Notes: generated from the sequence alone by a model not told the origin. Shown: positions 45,330-55,980, counted from the stretch's first letter. The stretch: 64,000 nucleotides of DNA from Rutpela maculata (GCA_936432065.2 OW386285.2:29381920-29445919), one strand, 5' to 3'. Translations and numbers: made by a program.

Positions 45330-46205
45330 TATAAAGATTTTCTGAAATGTTACAAAATGCTACTTTTGATTCGTTCGTGCCGAGCCGAATTTTCGAATTT
45401 CACCATGCAATTTACGATCAGGTTTATCTGAGAGGCTTCCTCTTTACGTCGCGACATCGTATGGTCGTCCCAATGGTATTTTTCGAAAAATATGAACGTG
45501 TCAAGATTGCATGTTTTTGAAATTTTTTCGACTCCGAAATGTCAGCTGTTTTTTGTTATTTTTCGCAGATATCTCCGAAACGGTGAGAGTTAGCTCGAAA
45601 TAAAAAACAAGGTCAAACGAGTATTTTCCATTACGAATCTTTTCCCACTATCAGAATTTTTATTTTTTTTTTCGTTTCGGAGATAACTACTGAAATGTTG
45701 GCCATGTACAGCAGAAAATCGCAAATTTTGAGCTTCTACAGTTGGCAACTTTTTAATCTTGGCTCCTACGCCAAAAGACTGCTCTAGTTAACTTAAATAG
45801 AATTAAATTTGCTAAAACCCCTTGTTTTATTTTTTTAATTCCGACAAAAATGAAGGAATTAGAGGGGGCGCGATTTGGAACTTTTTTCTTTCAGTAGAAT
45901 TTCTCTGTTTTGTCACCGTAATTAATCGGTAATTAACTGAAATCGATCTCATATACGATGTTCACTTAATATCATGTACTACTTTGACGCTCCGTTAATC
46001 TTGGCCCTTCGAAACAAAGGTTTCTGAGAAAAATTATTTTTTTTAAGATTTACATACACTCTAAAGGAAAACGTGTAATTTCTTACATTTCCCCGAATAT
46101 CTCGATAATTATCGTTTTTTTCGAAAAATTTGTAGACAGCTTATGTAAAGAAAATTGAATGATCTTTACGACGCTTTTAATTTTTTCTCTAACATAAAAA
46201 ACAAA
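45330..46205. repeat. Dispersed repeat, about 870 bp, copy 1
   Basis: Direct match of 53955-54810. Shared landmarks are CTACTTTTGATTCGTTCGTG, CCGAGCCGAATTTTCGAATT, CGTTTCGGAGATAACTAC, TCGATCTCATWTACGATGTT and TATCTCGATAATTATCG. No ORF with a motif. The class is unknown. Confidence 0.8.
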
Positions 46206-46330
46206 GACAACAAATATAAAAGGGTGAACAAAAATTAAATTTTACAGTGAATTTTATTAATAAACAAACTGAGTAATTTGAACAAAATTTTCTCAATTTA
46301 ATATTTATTGTTATAATCGTAGATAAAGTA

Positions 46331-46457
46331 TAGTATTCAACTTGCGGTAATGGTAATAACTCATTTGATGAATTACAGCACTCGCCTACGGCTCGTGCTG
46401 CATACTTTCATCTGCGTGAGTTATTACCTACATTACCGCTCGTTGAATAATATACTA
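46331..46457. mobile_element. Hairpin MITE at the insertion border
   Basis: TAGTATTCAAC-TGCGGTAATG-TAATAACTCA pairs with TGAGTTATTA-CATTACCGC-GTTGAATA-TATACTA across a loop of about 50 bases. Confidence 0.75.
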
Positions 46458-46800
46458 ATATTCTCCGAAAACTGTAGCACGCTGTGGTTTTATAATATGA
46501 ATAACGGCCGGCATATCCAGTACAAGCACTGATGCCTCCTTGGATGATTGAGAGTGTCCTGAGCCAGGCATACCAGGAAGGCACCCAAGAAGAGTAGATT
46601 TCATTCCTGACAGTAGTTTTTCCGCATTAGATAATGAAGGTGGGTCACGCTGGTTCTCGTGTCTGAAGAAGTCATCTATGTCAGCCTGTGATCGTGCTTG
46701 CAAACTTAGAAATAGCTTCGTGATGAGCATTGTATTTGCCTTCGCTGTTCCCAACTTACTGGGCCCCTTGTTAAGATTCGCAGGCGGCCGGTTGCTGAAT
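46458..46800 (-). pseudogene. Same nuclease-family gene, N-terminal part
   Basis: Reads KANTMLITKLFLSLQARSQA, then DIDDFFRHENQRDPPSLSNA and AVIHIIKPQRATVFGEY, the usual N-terminal blocks of the same family (DFFxHENQxxPPSLS). The frame is open further upstream to about 46790 (NLNKGPSKL), so the listed minus-strand start at 46754 is not the true one. The protein stops at the insertion border. The missing middle resumes at 44639, and removing the 44640-46457 insertion leaves a continuous frame. Confidence 0.8.
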
Positions 46801-46834
46801 GTGTATATGATTATATACTATACTGGTAATATGG

Positions 46835-47057
46835 TATTACATTACTCAATCATATATTATGTCTAATAGAACCCATCTATTAAAAATACCAATACAGATG
46901 GCGGCAATATTGGATTTATAGCAAACAGGTCACCAGAGGTCGGGCACAAGTTGCTTGCGATGGTTTCCTAAGACTTTAAGACCATACACGTAAGACTATA
47001 CCAAATTTCAAAGACTTGGCACAAAGTGCGCGATTCTTATGAATTCCCTCTATGCTA
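46835..47057. repeat. Right TIR of copy B
   Basis: Inverted partner of 41999-42225. The match continues from the TGCTA end at 47057 inward to about TTACTCAATC at 46835. Confidence 0.85.
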
Positions 47058-47060
47058 CTG

Positions 47061-47760
47061 CTCATTCTGTAAGAATAATAGGACTGTCAATAATGAAAAA
47101 ATATTGCCTGAACGAGAGAAAATTAGATATATGTATAAAACTAAAAATTCAATTTTTTTAACAAAAATATTTAAAAATTATGAACAGTTTAATGGTGTTT
47201 CCCTCATATGGGAATAACAATAAAAGCTACAGCAAAAGTGTTCTACTACTTTTCACCTATCAGATTTTAAAGTAAATAAAAAAATAAATAAGAGTATAAT
47301 ATTAACTTCTAGTGATAAATAGAACTGGAGATTTTGCGGTTCAAACATGACACGGAATATGAATAAAAGTGGCTGAAAACTCGTATTTACTAGTTTTGAT
47401 CAGGCAATATTTCCCCATGCCATGCATCAATCTGGAGTCCTCGTTGAGAGAAACATCGAAATCGAGATATTTTTGCAGATGTTATAATTAATAAAAGGTG
47501 AGTTAATTTAGAACGTCACACTTTTAGCGCTCCAGCTCCAGCTGTTAATTGAAATAAATAGGGTCCAAACTAAATAACCTTGCCAAACTATGGTAAAGTG
47601 ACGACAAAGATCTACGAACATTTGGCTATTCATTATATAAATCTGTGCTATTTTTATATTCAAAAGTCGCTGAAATTAATGAGAAATGTAAATAATGCGG
47701 TACATACAGTATCGGCCTTTGGGGGACGCCGCACGAGGACGCCGCGACGAAAGCCTAATA
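47061..47760. other. No recognised gene
   Basis: AT-rich DNA. Frames at 47026-47217 and 47580-47852 have no motif; the second runs into the palindrome. Confidence 0.45.
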
Positions 47761-47763
47761 TAA

Positions 47764-48040
47764 CACAGCCACACAAAAAAAAATTTTGTTCTGATCTGGG
47801 GATCAGACTTATTTTCACGTTTTTTTTGCATTTTTTGCTGGCTCAAATCTGACGGCAGATTTGGATTCAGTGGATCAAAATACTATTGGATATGAAAGTC
47901 TACTCCCGAGATCAGAAAAAAAAAATGTGCGGCTGTGCACAGCCAGGCAAAAAAAAAATTTTTTTTGTTCTAATCTGGGAATCAGACTTTCATATCCTAT
48001 AGTATTTTGACCCGCTGAATCCAAATATGCCGTCAGATTT
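47764..48040. repeat. Near-perfect palindrome centred on GTGCAC, plus a partial third arm
   Basis: The arms 47845-47937 and 47938-48040 pair through GGCTGTGCACAGCC at the centre, A/T runs, GATCAG/CTGATT-type words, ATCAAAATACTAT and AAATCTGACGG. To the left, 47764-47830 repeats the GCCACACAAAAAAAAATTTT-GTTCTGATCTGGG-ATCAGACTT part. A related fragment lies at 61440-61556. Confidence 0.8.
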
Positions 48041-48042
48041 AT

Positions 48043-48142
48043 GCCAGCACGTTTCAGTTTTGCAGAAAATTCAAGAAACTTTGGCTTGTAACTTTTATTT
48101 TCACGGTTTTTGCATTTTATGCAAAACTGAGACGTGTTGGCT
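48043..48142. repeat. Short hairpin next to the palindrome
   Basis: GCCAGCACGTTTCAGTTTTG pairs with CAAAACTGAGACGTGTTGGC, with about 55 bases between. Confidence 0.75.
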
Positions 48143-48754
48143 CAACAACAACGACAACAAGAACAACAAGCATTTATTAATGTTACAGGATACAATATGC
48201 GCCATTCCGGTGTCCGACCCGGAGCCAGCCAGACAACCACGGCGAACATCGCCGAGGTGGGTGTGAGGCTGGGCGGGGAGGGTCCGGTTTGGTGGTGACA
48301 AAATTATTTGGTGAGTTAAATCTCCTGTCTAATGGAAAAAAGCTTAAATTTAACAATATCGTGCAGCGTAGTACACGAGGGTACTTAAAAATAATTTAAA
48401 TTAAAACTGAAAAAACTATCGATTTCGCACACACGCAAACACTTAAAAATTTTGATTGCTGGCACGGGAAAATAAAACTCAACGAAAAACCCGCTTGAGA
48501 CAATTCCACCATGGTAGTCTTCCTGACGCCAGGAAAGTGTCGTGGATAGTTAAAAGTGTGTAATGTTATGTGAAATTTTGGTTTATTAAGAGTTTATTGG
48601 TCGAGACTGAATTTAGAGACAAAAAATGGACAAAGAACAAAAAAGGTAAAAACAAACAGAGGGGATAGAGAGGGGTTGGTTGTTATGTAGGTTTTGAGGT
48701 TTTGGTGAAGATTAAAGGTGGGGCAAGGATAAGTTGTCGTAAAGGAAAGTGTGG

Positions 48755-49042
48755 CTAGAGAGGTTGCCGAAAGATAGGCAACGCCTGGTATGGTAGGGGG
48801 TGTCGGATATCGAAAAGGATCGCATTATGCTGTCTGATTCGTGTTATGTTGCAGGTTAGCGGACTATCGCCCAGTTTGAATTGATTGAATTTTTGGGAGG
48901 TTTTTTGAACGTAGTCCGCTAGTGGCATTATGTCGTGGCAACGATTATATAAATCTCTGAGGGAGGTATATCTGCCCGAATCAGAGATGAGGCGCATAAA
49001 TTTGTGTTCGAGAACATTGTCGTGGTCGGTATGCTGCACCAC
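48755..49042 (-). pseudogene. LINE ORF2 C-terminal region
   Basis: Reads EHKFMRLISDSGRYTSLRDL, then CHDIMPLADYVQKTSQKF and FDIRHPLPY. This resembles the end of Jockey-family ORF2 proteins, downstream of and in order with the RT at 49118-50040. Confidence 0.65.
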
Positions 49043-49117
49043 ACCGGCGCCGCGTATGTGATGGTCGGCCTGATCACCATCGTATACAACAAATTTTTAT
49101 TTGTCCTGTTGAGTCTG

Positions 49118-50040
49118 TTACCCCTTGCCAGGATACAGACTCCTGGACATGGAGTAGACCTTGCGTGTTCTCTCGTTTATGTGAATGTTGAACGTCAGTC
49201 TCTTGTCCAAGTTCACCCCTAGATACTTCACGCACCGTTTAATTGGAATTTGGCGACCCCCGATCCAAACTGGTGTTAGAATCCGATTTTCGGTGAAACG
49301 GCTCGTGAATAGAATTGATTCCGTCTTCTCGGCATTGATCCGAATTTTCCACCTGTCGTAATACGCCATGGCACGGGCCATGTGAGCCTTCAGCAACATA
49401 TTAGCTGCCTGTGCATTGTGCGTACATGGCCGTGTCATCGGCGTACTTGGCAAGGTTCGAATTCGGAAATTCCGGGAAGTCGGAGCGAATATAGGTTGTA
49501 TAGTTTCGGTGACAGGCACGATCCCTGGGGGACGCCCGCGCGAATGTCCCGCCGAGTTGATAGTTATTATTCACTTTGACCTGCAGCGATCTGCCTGTCA
49601 GAAAAGAGTGAACAAGTTTCGTTATGTGCATGGGGAAGTCCAGTGCGTTTAGTTTATGAAGCAGTATCCGGATCCATACAGTATCGAAAGCTTTCTCAAC
49701 ATCGAGGAGCAACATGATGGTGCTCTTCCGAGGATGGTGCCGAGGTTGCATTGTACCTTGACGTCATTCACGATCCTGACGATCTGCTGCACAGTGCCTC
49801 TGCTCCGCCTGAAGCCGAACTGGCACTCGTCATCGATGTGGAGTTCATCCTGAGCGGAGTCTAATCTGATCAGGATGTCCTTCTCCATCAACTTAGAGAT
49901 CGCCGACAGCAACGAGATCGGTCGATAGCTGCCGGTGAGGTTCGCGTTCTTGTTCGGCTTCAGGATGGGTACGACCACGGCGCATTTTCACTGGTTGGGC
50001 CAGTGCTGCAGTCGCAGGATCGTCCAAATAGGCTTAGAAA
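49118..50040 (-). pseudogene. Jockey-like LINE reverse transcriptase
   Basis: Minus strand: VVPILKPNKNANLTGSYRPISLLS (49978-49900; K-P-x-K and YRPISL are the fingers motifs), ECQFGFRRSRGTVQQI, and then MLLLDVEKAFDTVWIRILLH (about 49715-49655) with the first catalytic Asp. SFLTGRSLQV and SNLAKYADDTAMYAQ (about 49450-49410) follow, with the YADD box intact. RINAEKTESILFTSR and CVKYLGVNLDKRLTFNIHI finish the RT. Frame shifts occur near 49650 and 49510. Confidence 0.85.
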
Positions 50041-50050
50041 CTGGGGCGCC

Positions 50051-50284
50051 TTTCAAAATTTCGCACGAGGGCGCTTGAGGAGCCTGGACCTGGGTATATA
50101 TTCGAAATGACACTGTATTTTGGTGATAACTCAAGAAACCGATTGTAATGAGGAAAGCACTACAATTTAATGGCTCTGACAGACAATGGCATTTAAACAG
50201 GATAATGTAGAAGTTAAATAGGGAAGCCCCCTATCCCGCCGAGTATTCATTACAAATCCTAGATCAAGTAATACAAAACATAAT
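50051..50284. other. No recognised feature
   Basis: A short stretch between the LINE and the next hairpin. Confidence 0.4.
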
Positions 50285-50640
50285 AACGAAAAACGGAAAA
50301 ACTAAAAAACACTTTTTTATTATTTACTATCAATATCGAATAGATTCTACCCCAAACGAAACTTTCCTGCACTCATCTTCCATTTTTGTACCCCCCTAAA
50401 CTATTAAATATCCAGCATTGAATTGACTTTTTTGCAGGTCACTGAAACATTTTAACATGACTGTTGCTGAATAACGATATTTTTGATTTTGTACGTGTAT
50501 TTTCGTTGTTTCGAAATAGATTGGAGGGGAGGAGAGGGTGGCCGGGGTAAAAAAGTGGGGTTTGGGGTAAAATCGATTCGATATTGATAGTAAATAATAA
50601 AAAAGTGGTTTTCGGTATTTTTTGTTTAAAAATAAATTAG
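50285..50640. mobile_element. Foldback element (MITE)
   Basis: CACTTTTTTATTATTTACTA-TCAATATCGAAT (about 50309-50342) is mirrored at about 50575-50608, with further pairing through TACCCCAAAC and GTTTGGGGTA. The interior has a C/G-skewed tract. No ORF with a motif. Confidence 0.75.
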
Positions 50641-51207
50641 ACCGAAAACCGGTCTAATGGGTCCTCCTCCTTTGACACAGAGCAGCGTCTGAATATGGAA
50701 AAAGATAAGAAAAGTGTATACTACTAAGAGGTCTACATGTGGAATAATTTTCAACTTACTTGAATAAAAATTTTTTTTTTCTTTGAAACTTGTTACGTTA
50801 CTATTTTGCAACTAAACTCGTAGATTTTCTTCAAAATTGAAAAAACTGGTAAATAAAGTTTTCAATAAAAATGTAAAAAAAATGTAGTTTGCTTAGTCTT
50901 CATATTTTCTAATTTTTAGAATAATCTGTATAATTTGTCTTAAATTTGACAACTCTTTATGACTTCCTAAGACAACAAAACTTTTATGAAGAATGACTTT
51001 TTCTCTGCAAATCAAAAATAAGAAAGTTTACAAGAGTACGGTACCCCATCCGAGGACACAATGTATATTAACGAAAAACAGCATATGAGAATATACTTTT
51101 TTAATTACTGACCACTTACATTAACAAAATGGCGACGTTTTTATTACGAAAACGTGAAGAAGCACACTGTTTCTGTTATAATTTTTTTGATTACCAAACA
51201 TTTCCTA
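50641..51207. other. No recognised gene
   Basis: AT-rich DNA with no gene or clear repeat edge. Confidence 0.45.
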
Positions 51208-52572
51208 TAGTCCAGTAAATAAGACGGAAAATGTGGAAAAGTGGTGGAACAGCACCGATTTGAAAAATTCCTTTTTTCACATGTTCCCTGGCCCCCAGGA
51301 ACATTCATCAGCATTTTCTCATGCATTACCTCCGAAAATGAGAAAGTTCGGGGTTTGAACCCCCGTCATAAAAAAACTGAGACGTGCTTATAAACTAATA
51401 TTTCACCTCGAAAATGGGCTCCAAGCCTGCGCAGTTTTTGCTTCGCTGATCACGAATCCGAGGTTCAAATTGAGGAATTCCATATTCCAGTATGGAATTC
51501 GTGCCATTTTTTGATGAAAATTCCACTTTTCGGCGGAAATTTAAATATTAATATTGTGCTGCAGAAGTGGGCTCTAGGGGTTTTTTTGGGTCGCTGATCA
51601 TGATTTTGAGGCCCAACTTCAAGAATTCCATATTCTGTACTGAAATTTGTGCCATTTTTGTGTCGAATTTCACTTTGAAGAGAAAAATTATGTATGAATA
51701 TTACTAGTATTTCAAAATAATTTTTCAAGTCAATTTTACTGATTCTGTTATGATGAAAATCTGTTAAAAAGCCTATCGAAGATTCCATTTGGTAGTACAC
51801 CTATTTAAGATGTTCTCTGAAACCATCCACGGCGGGAGGCAATGTGGCTATATTTACCGTATTCTTCTTCGTTGATTTCATATTTTGTGTTTTTTTTTCA
51901 AGAAAGTATTTTATCTGGCTCGCCGCAGTTTTTGCTTCGCAATCAAATTCAAATCCGATTTATTTATTTTATAATTGTATAACTCTAACAAGCATTCTAT
52001 TTTACCGTCTAATACTTTATTGATGTCCTCAATGTGCTCTTTAAATGAATCTGAAATTTGGACCTCAAAATCATGATCAGCGACCAGCGAAATCCCCTAG
52101 AGCACATTTTCGTTGAAAAACGGTAATATTTAAATTTCTTCTGAAAAAATGGAATTTTCCATGGCACGTATTCCAGTCTGGAATATGGAATTTGGACCTC
52201 GGAATCGTGATTAGCGACCCAAAAAACTCTCTAGAGCACACTTTCGCAGCACAATATTCATATTTAAGTTTCCGCCCGAAAAAGTGGAATTTTCATAAAA
52301 AAATGGCACGAGTTCCATACTGGAATATGAAATTCCTCAATTTGAACCTAGAATTCGTGATCAGCGACCCAGGAAAACTTCCTAGAGCCCATTTCCGAGG
52401 CGAAATATTAATTTTATAAACTTTCTCATATTCGGAGAAAATGCACGGGTCAATACTGATGAATGTTTCTGGAGGTATAGGGAACACGTTAAAAAAGGAA
52501 TTTTTCAAATCGGTGCTATTCCACCACTTTTTCACATACTTTTACACTTTTTTACGGCTTATTTACTGGATT
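51208..52572. mobile_element. Large foldback element with internal sub-repeats
   Basis: The arms run from 51208 and back from 52572. The ends share CCAGTAAATAAG-CG, preceded by TAG on the left and TAA on the right. Each arm contains two copies of a unit of about 150 bases (ATTCCATATTCYRGTAYGGAAT, TGCCATTTTT, GATCA-GATTC-GAGG, CTCTAG-G). The four sub-units sit as two inverted pairs around a loop at about 51680-52050. The open frames at 51465-51800 and 52192-52535 are arm translations, not genes. Confidence 0.8.
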
Positions 52573-52863
52573 ATTAGATTTTTAAGCCTGCCAAAAAAAT
52601 TCAAAATTTATTGAGATAAAATCTTTTAGTAGAAAAAAAATCTATTATTTTCTTTTTAAATATGTATAAAACTTAATTTGTTGACCTCAGATGCGTATTT
52701 TTTGTGAACTAAAAGTTATGATTTAAACATTACCAGTTCTTAAATGAAATCAGTTTTCTACCATTCACAAATTGGGACTAAAGGAATAGTTATAAAGGAT
52801 TCCTACTAAAGATTATCTATAAAAATATACCGTTTAGTAACTCTTATGGAGAAAATAACTTAC
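52573..52863 (-). other. Intron sequence downstream of the exon (minus)
   Basis: Starts with the donor GTAAGT on the minus strand (52863-52858). Otherwise AT-rich with no recognised feature. Confidence 0.5.
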
Positions 52864-52986
52864 CCGGGTTGGATACTTCACACGGCAGCACCACAGTGTC
52901 CTTGTCTTTAACCTTAAACACTTGACTGGACGTAAGGAATGTTGGCAATGTGGTTGGGTCAACCTTGATGTTGGCCTGCAGGAATC
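52864..52986 (-). CDS. Host exon: start of an immunoglobulin-type domain, cell-adhesion protein
   Basis: On the minus strand, CATTCCAG (acceptor, after a pyrimidine tract) precedes 52986, and GTAAGT (donor) follows 52864. The 123-nt exon is phase 1-1, common for Ig-domain exons. Frame: FLQANIKVDPTTLPTFLTSS, then QVFKVKDKDTVVLPCEVSNP. P-x-F-x-T-S-S-Q then D-T-V-V-L-P-C-x-V is the first strand to the first Cys (B strand) of an Ig domain, of the type found in insect klingon- and lachesin-like GPI-anchored adhesion proteins. The exon has no lesions and differs in codon texture from the repeats around it. Other exons are not visible here. The precise gene is uncertain. Confidence 0.75.
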
Positions 52987-53483
52987 CTGGAATGAAGGAG
53001 GAGGACAATTATAAATATACATGAATGACTGGCTATACATCTGGCGTGGTAAAGTATATAGCAAGGTTCAAGCTAAAAGCCCTTTAATATCTCCACTTAT
53101 AATGGCTAAAAGGGTGAGCTATATCGCTGAAAATCGTCCCATTTACTGCTGTTCGCATTCATCATTAATATAAAATAATCTCTTTGGAAATTCATCAATT
53201 ATTATTAGTCTGGGGTCGATAACATTACCTGTCAATTTTGTTTATGTGTAATAATACCCTAAAATGTATGTAAAGGCTTCTTTGTAGTCTTTGTGGAGAT
53301 TCTTATTTTGTGTTAAATTATTAGAAGTTAAAAAGTTAACAAGGTTTTTAACTAGTAAATTTAATTATATGCGCTACTAGTAAAGTCAAATAAAGGAATG
53401 GTGGAAAACTTATGAACAATGTAGGGTTTTGTCGTGTTACTCTTGATGATGATGTGCATTCTAAAATCCTCTATTTTTAAATT
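52987..53483 (-). other. Intron sequence upstream of the exon (minus)
   Basis: It holds the acceptor pyrimidine tract (about 52990-53010). The rest is AT-rich with no feature. Confidence 0.4.
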
Positions 53484-53954
53484 AAAAACCGCTGCCCAAT
53501 GAATGGTGGTTTGTCTAGAGATCTTACGATGAATAGACACTCTTTAGAATCGGTCCCAGTAAATCGGAAAAAAATCAGTAATAAGCTGTCCCAAATAGGT
53601 CAAAATTATGCTCGTTATTAAGTGAAAAATTCTGCATAGAGTGGTGCATGTTATCATGAAAACAATAGGGAACTTGACCAAAAATAAAATTGAATTAAAA
53701 TACTCAAAATCGTAAACTAACATCATTAAAAACCCCATAGACAACAAAAAATAAAAAAAAATAAAAAATTCCTCCAGAAATATAAGCGATTAAAATCTGT
53801 CGGATTTTACCCACTCCTGAAACGTGACGTCAGAGGGTGAAAGTCGGATGATGGCGTCAAGAGACACCGATTCTGCTTTCGCATGCTTATTTGTCAGAAA
53901 CAACTAGCAGTGAACACAACCTAACCTCAAATTCGTTGGAAAGACATCTTTAAT

Positions 53955-54810
53955 ATTCTGAAATGTCACAAAATGCTACTTTTGATTCGTTCGTGCCGAG
54001 CCGAATTTTCGAATTTCGCCGTGCAATTTATGATCAGATTTATCTGGAAGCCTTCCTCTTTACGTCACGACATCGTACGGCCGTCCCAATGGCGTTTTTT
54101 GAAAAATATAAACGTGTCAAGATTGCATGTTTTTGCAATTTTTTCGGCTCCGAAATATAAGCTGTTTTTTGCCATTTTTTTCAGATATCTCCGAAACGGT
54201 GGGAGTTAGCTCGAAATAAAAAATAAAGACAAACGAGTATTTTCCACTGCAAATCTTTTGCTATCACCAGACTTTTGAGTTTTTTTTTTCGTTTCGGAGA
54301 TAACTACAGAAATGTCGGCCACGTACGGCAAAAAATCGCAAATTTTGAGCTTCTACAGTTGGTAACTTTTTAATCTTTGCTCCTACGCCAAAACACTACT
54401 CTAGCTAATTTGAACATAATTAAATTTGTTTTTTATTTTTTGAATTCCGACAAAAATTAAGGAATTAGAGGGGGCGGGATTTGGGACTTTTTCTTTTTCG
54501 GTAAAATTTTTCCATTTTGTCACCGTAATTAATCGATAATTAATTGAAATCGATCTCATTTACGATGTTCACGTAATATCATGTACTATTTTGACGCTCC
54601 GTTAATCTCGGCCCTTCGAAATAAAGGTTTCTGAGAAAAATGATTTTTTTAATATTTACATACACTCTATAGGAAAACGTGTAATTTCCTACATTTCCTC
54701 GAATATCTCGATAATTATCGTTTTTTTTCGAAAAATTTGTAGACAGCTTATGTAAAGAGAATTAATTGAGCTTTCCGAAACTTTTTTTATTTTTTCTCTA
54801 ACATAAAAAA
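53955..54810. repeat. Dispersed repeat, about 870 bp, copy 2
   Basis: Direct match of 45330-46205. The plus open frames here are conserved between the copies at many positions, but a stop interrupts the other copy. Coding is not supported. Confidence 0.8.
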
Positions 54811-55980
54811 CAAAAGACTTATGACCGAATATGCGGACGTCTCAAAGCCAACCGCCGCCCAGTCTATTAATTAGGGTGAATAGCTAAAGTACGCCATCTG
54901 TTGGACACCGCGCGAGACCAGTTCTCACCCGGTGATGTCACAGTGCTTTTCGTGAGGTGTGACGATGATTTCAACTTTAATTATTTATTGCAAAGTAAGT
55001 ACTGCGATTTAAGAGTTGATATTCGGTGTGGCGTGTTTTTATACATAAATACACACTTTAATGAAATAAAAAAAAATTGGGCAAGTTCCCCATTAAGTAA
55101 TATAGCTAATATTGAATTAATACGGGTGATTAAATCTCAGTGCAGTGCAAACAAGTGAAAACAATTGACAAAGATAGAAGACCCATAAAGGAAGCAATAA
55201 ATCATCACAAGCTAAGTCAAATTTTACCACTTATACCCGTCTTAAGTACTTGTAGACAACTTTCATAAACAGACCTGACATAGGTCAGGCAATAAATCAG
55301 TCAAGTCAATAACCAATCCTCTTCCAGCAAAAATACGTATGACCCAACCTGGGGCGTACCTTTAGGGTAACAGTACACTGCGCTAAATTAAATCAATTTA
55401 AAAATAATAAAAATTTATAAAGATATAATTTTAAGGTGTCAAGTGAGTGATAGGTTTGAGGAATAATACATATCTTCAGGACGTGCGATTAGCGATTGTG
55501 TGAGTAGTGATTAATTTCTTACATAATTCGAATTTGTATTTTTAAAAAGAGTGTGTTTTTGTGGTGTTGCATATTCTTTGCATTATAAATGCTGTAATAA
55601 ACTGCTGAGAGGCTGAGTCAAACGATTTTCTTAGAAAATCTGAGAAGATTATATATCCAAATAATAAATAAACAACCTGATAATAAATGAACAACCTGAT
55701 CAGTGGCGTTCTATTGGTATAATACGCGGGGGTCTGAATCTTTTGCAGTTCAATGGAAATGCACAGATTTTCCCAGGAAATGGTATCTATAAACAAGAAT
55801 GATGTAACTGGAAAAGAAAAGCGAGGAGAAAAATGAATTCCACAAAGAAATCGCAGCGATATATGTTCTACCAGAATCAGAGACGGAGGAATCGGAAGAA
55901 GAAGATATGTAGAAGCAGAAATACAAAAAGAGGAACATAAACACTCTATATCACGACACAACACATATGTCACAAGAAGA
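54811..55980. other. Retroelement body without recognised gene
   Basis: Lies within the retroelement at 53505-56236. The minus frame 56042-55542 (166 residues) runs into the AATC-tailed end and shows no motif. The plus strand near 55860-55920 encodes an acidic SETEESEEED-like stretch, of unclear meaning. Confidence 0.4.

Larger units (their letters stand above)
44640..46457. mobile_element. Composite insertion inside the copy B gene
   Basis: This 1.8-kb block splits one reading frame. ATATT occurs at both borders (44636-44640 and 46458-46462). It contains an inverted pair around TTCTTCAAGCGTATTAAAAT (44646-44667 with 44945-44967), a triplicated unit (44702-44855), a hairpin MITE (44971-45105), another palindrome (45179-45216), a dispersed repeat of about 870 bp (45330-46205) and a hairpin at 46331-46457. 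These are probably successive insertions. Confidence 0.7.
41999..47057. mobile_element. Long-TIR DNA transposon carrying a PIN/FEN1-like nuclease gene (copy B)
   Basis: Inverted ends at about 41999-42225 and 46835-47057 bound 5.06 kb. They begin TAGCAGAGCAGGAATT and TAGCATAGAGGGAATT (read inward), and CTG lies on both outer sides (41996-41998, 47058-47060), a candidate 3-bp target duplication. Inside are a minus-strand nuclease-family gene, a GTCT-type repeat (about 42453-43325) between the left TIR and the gene, and about 1.8 kb of nested insertions within the gene. The TIRs are unrelated to those of copy A but share the TAG start. Confidence 0.7.
48143..50050 (-). mobile_element. Jockey-like LINE remnant, GC-richer than its surroundings
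   Basis: It contains RT and post-RT coding sequence on the minus strand and ends in AATAAATGC plus a TTG microsatellite (48170-48143 on the minus strand). Base composition is about 50 percent GC in the RT part against roughly 30 percent around it, suggesting a more recent arrival. The 5' half (endonuclease, ORF1) is absent. Confidence 0.8.
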
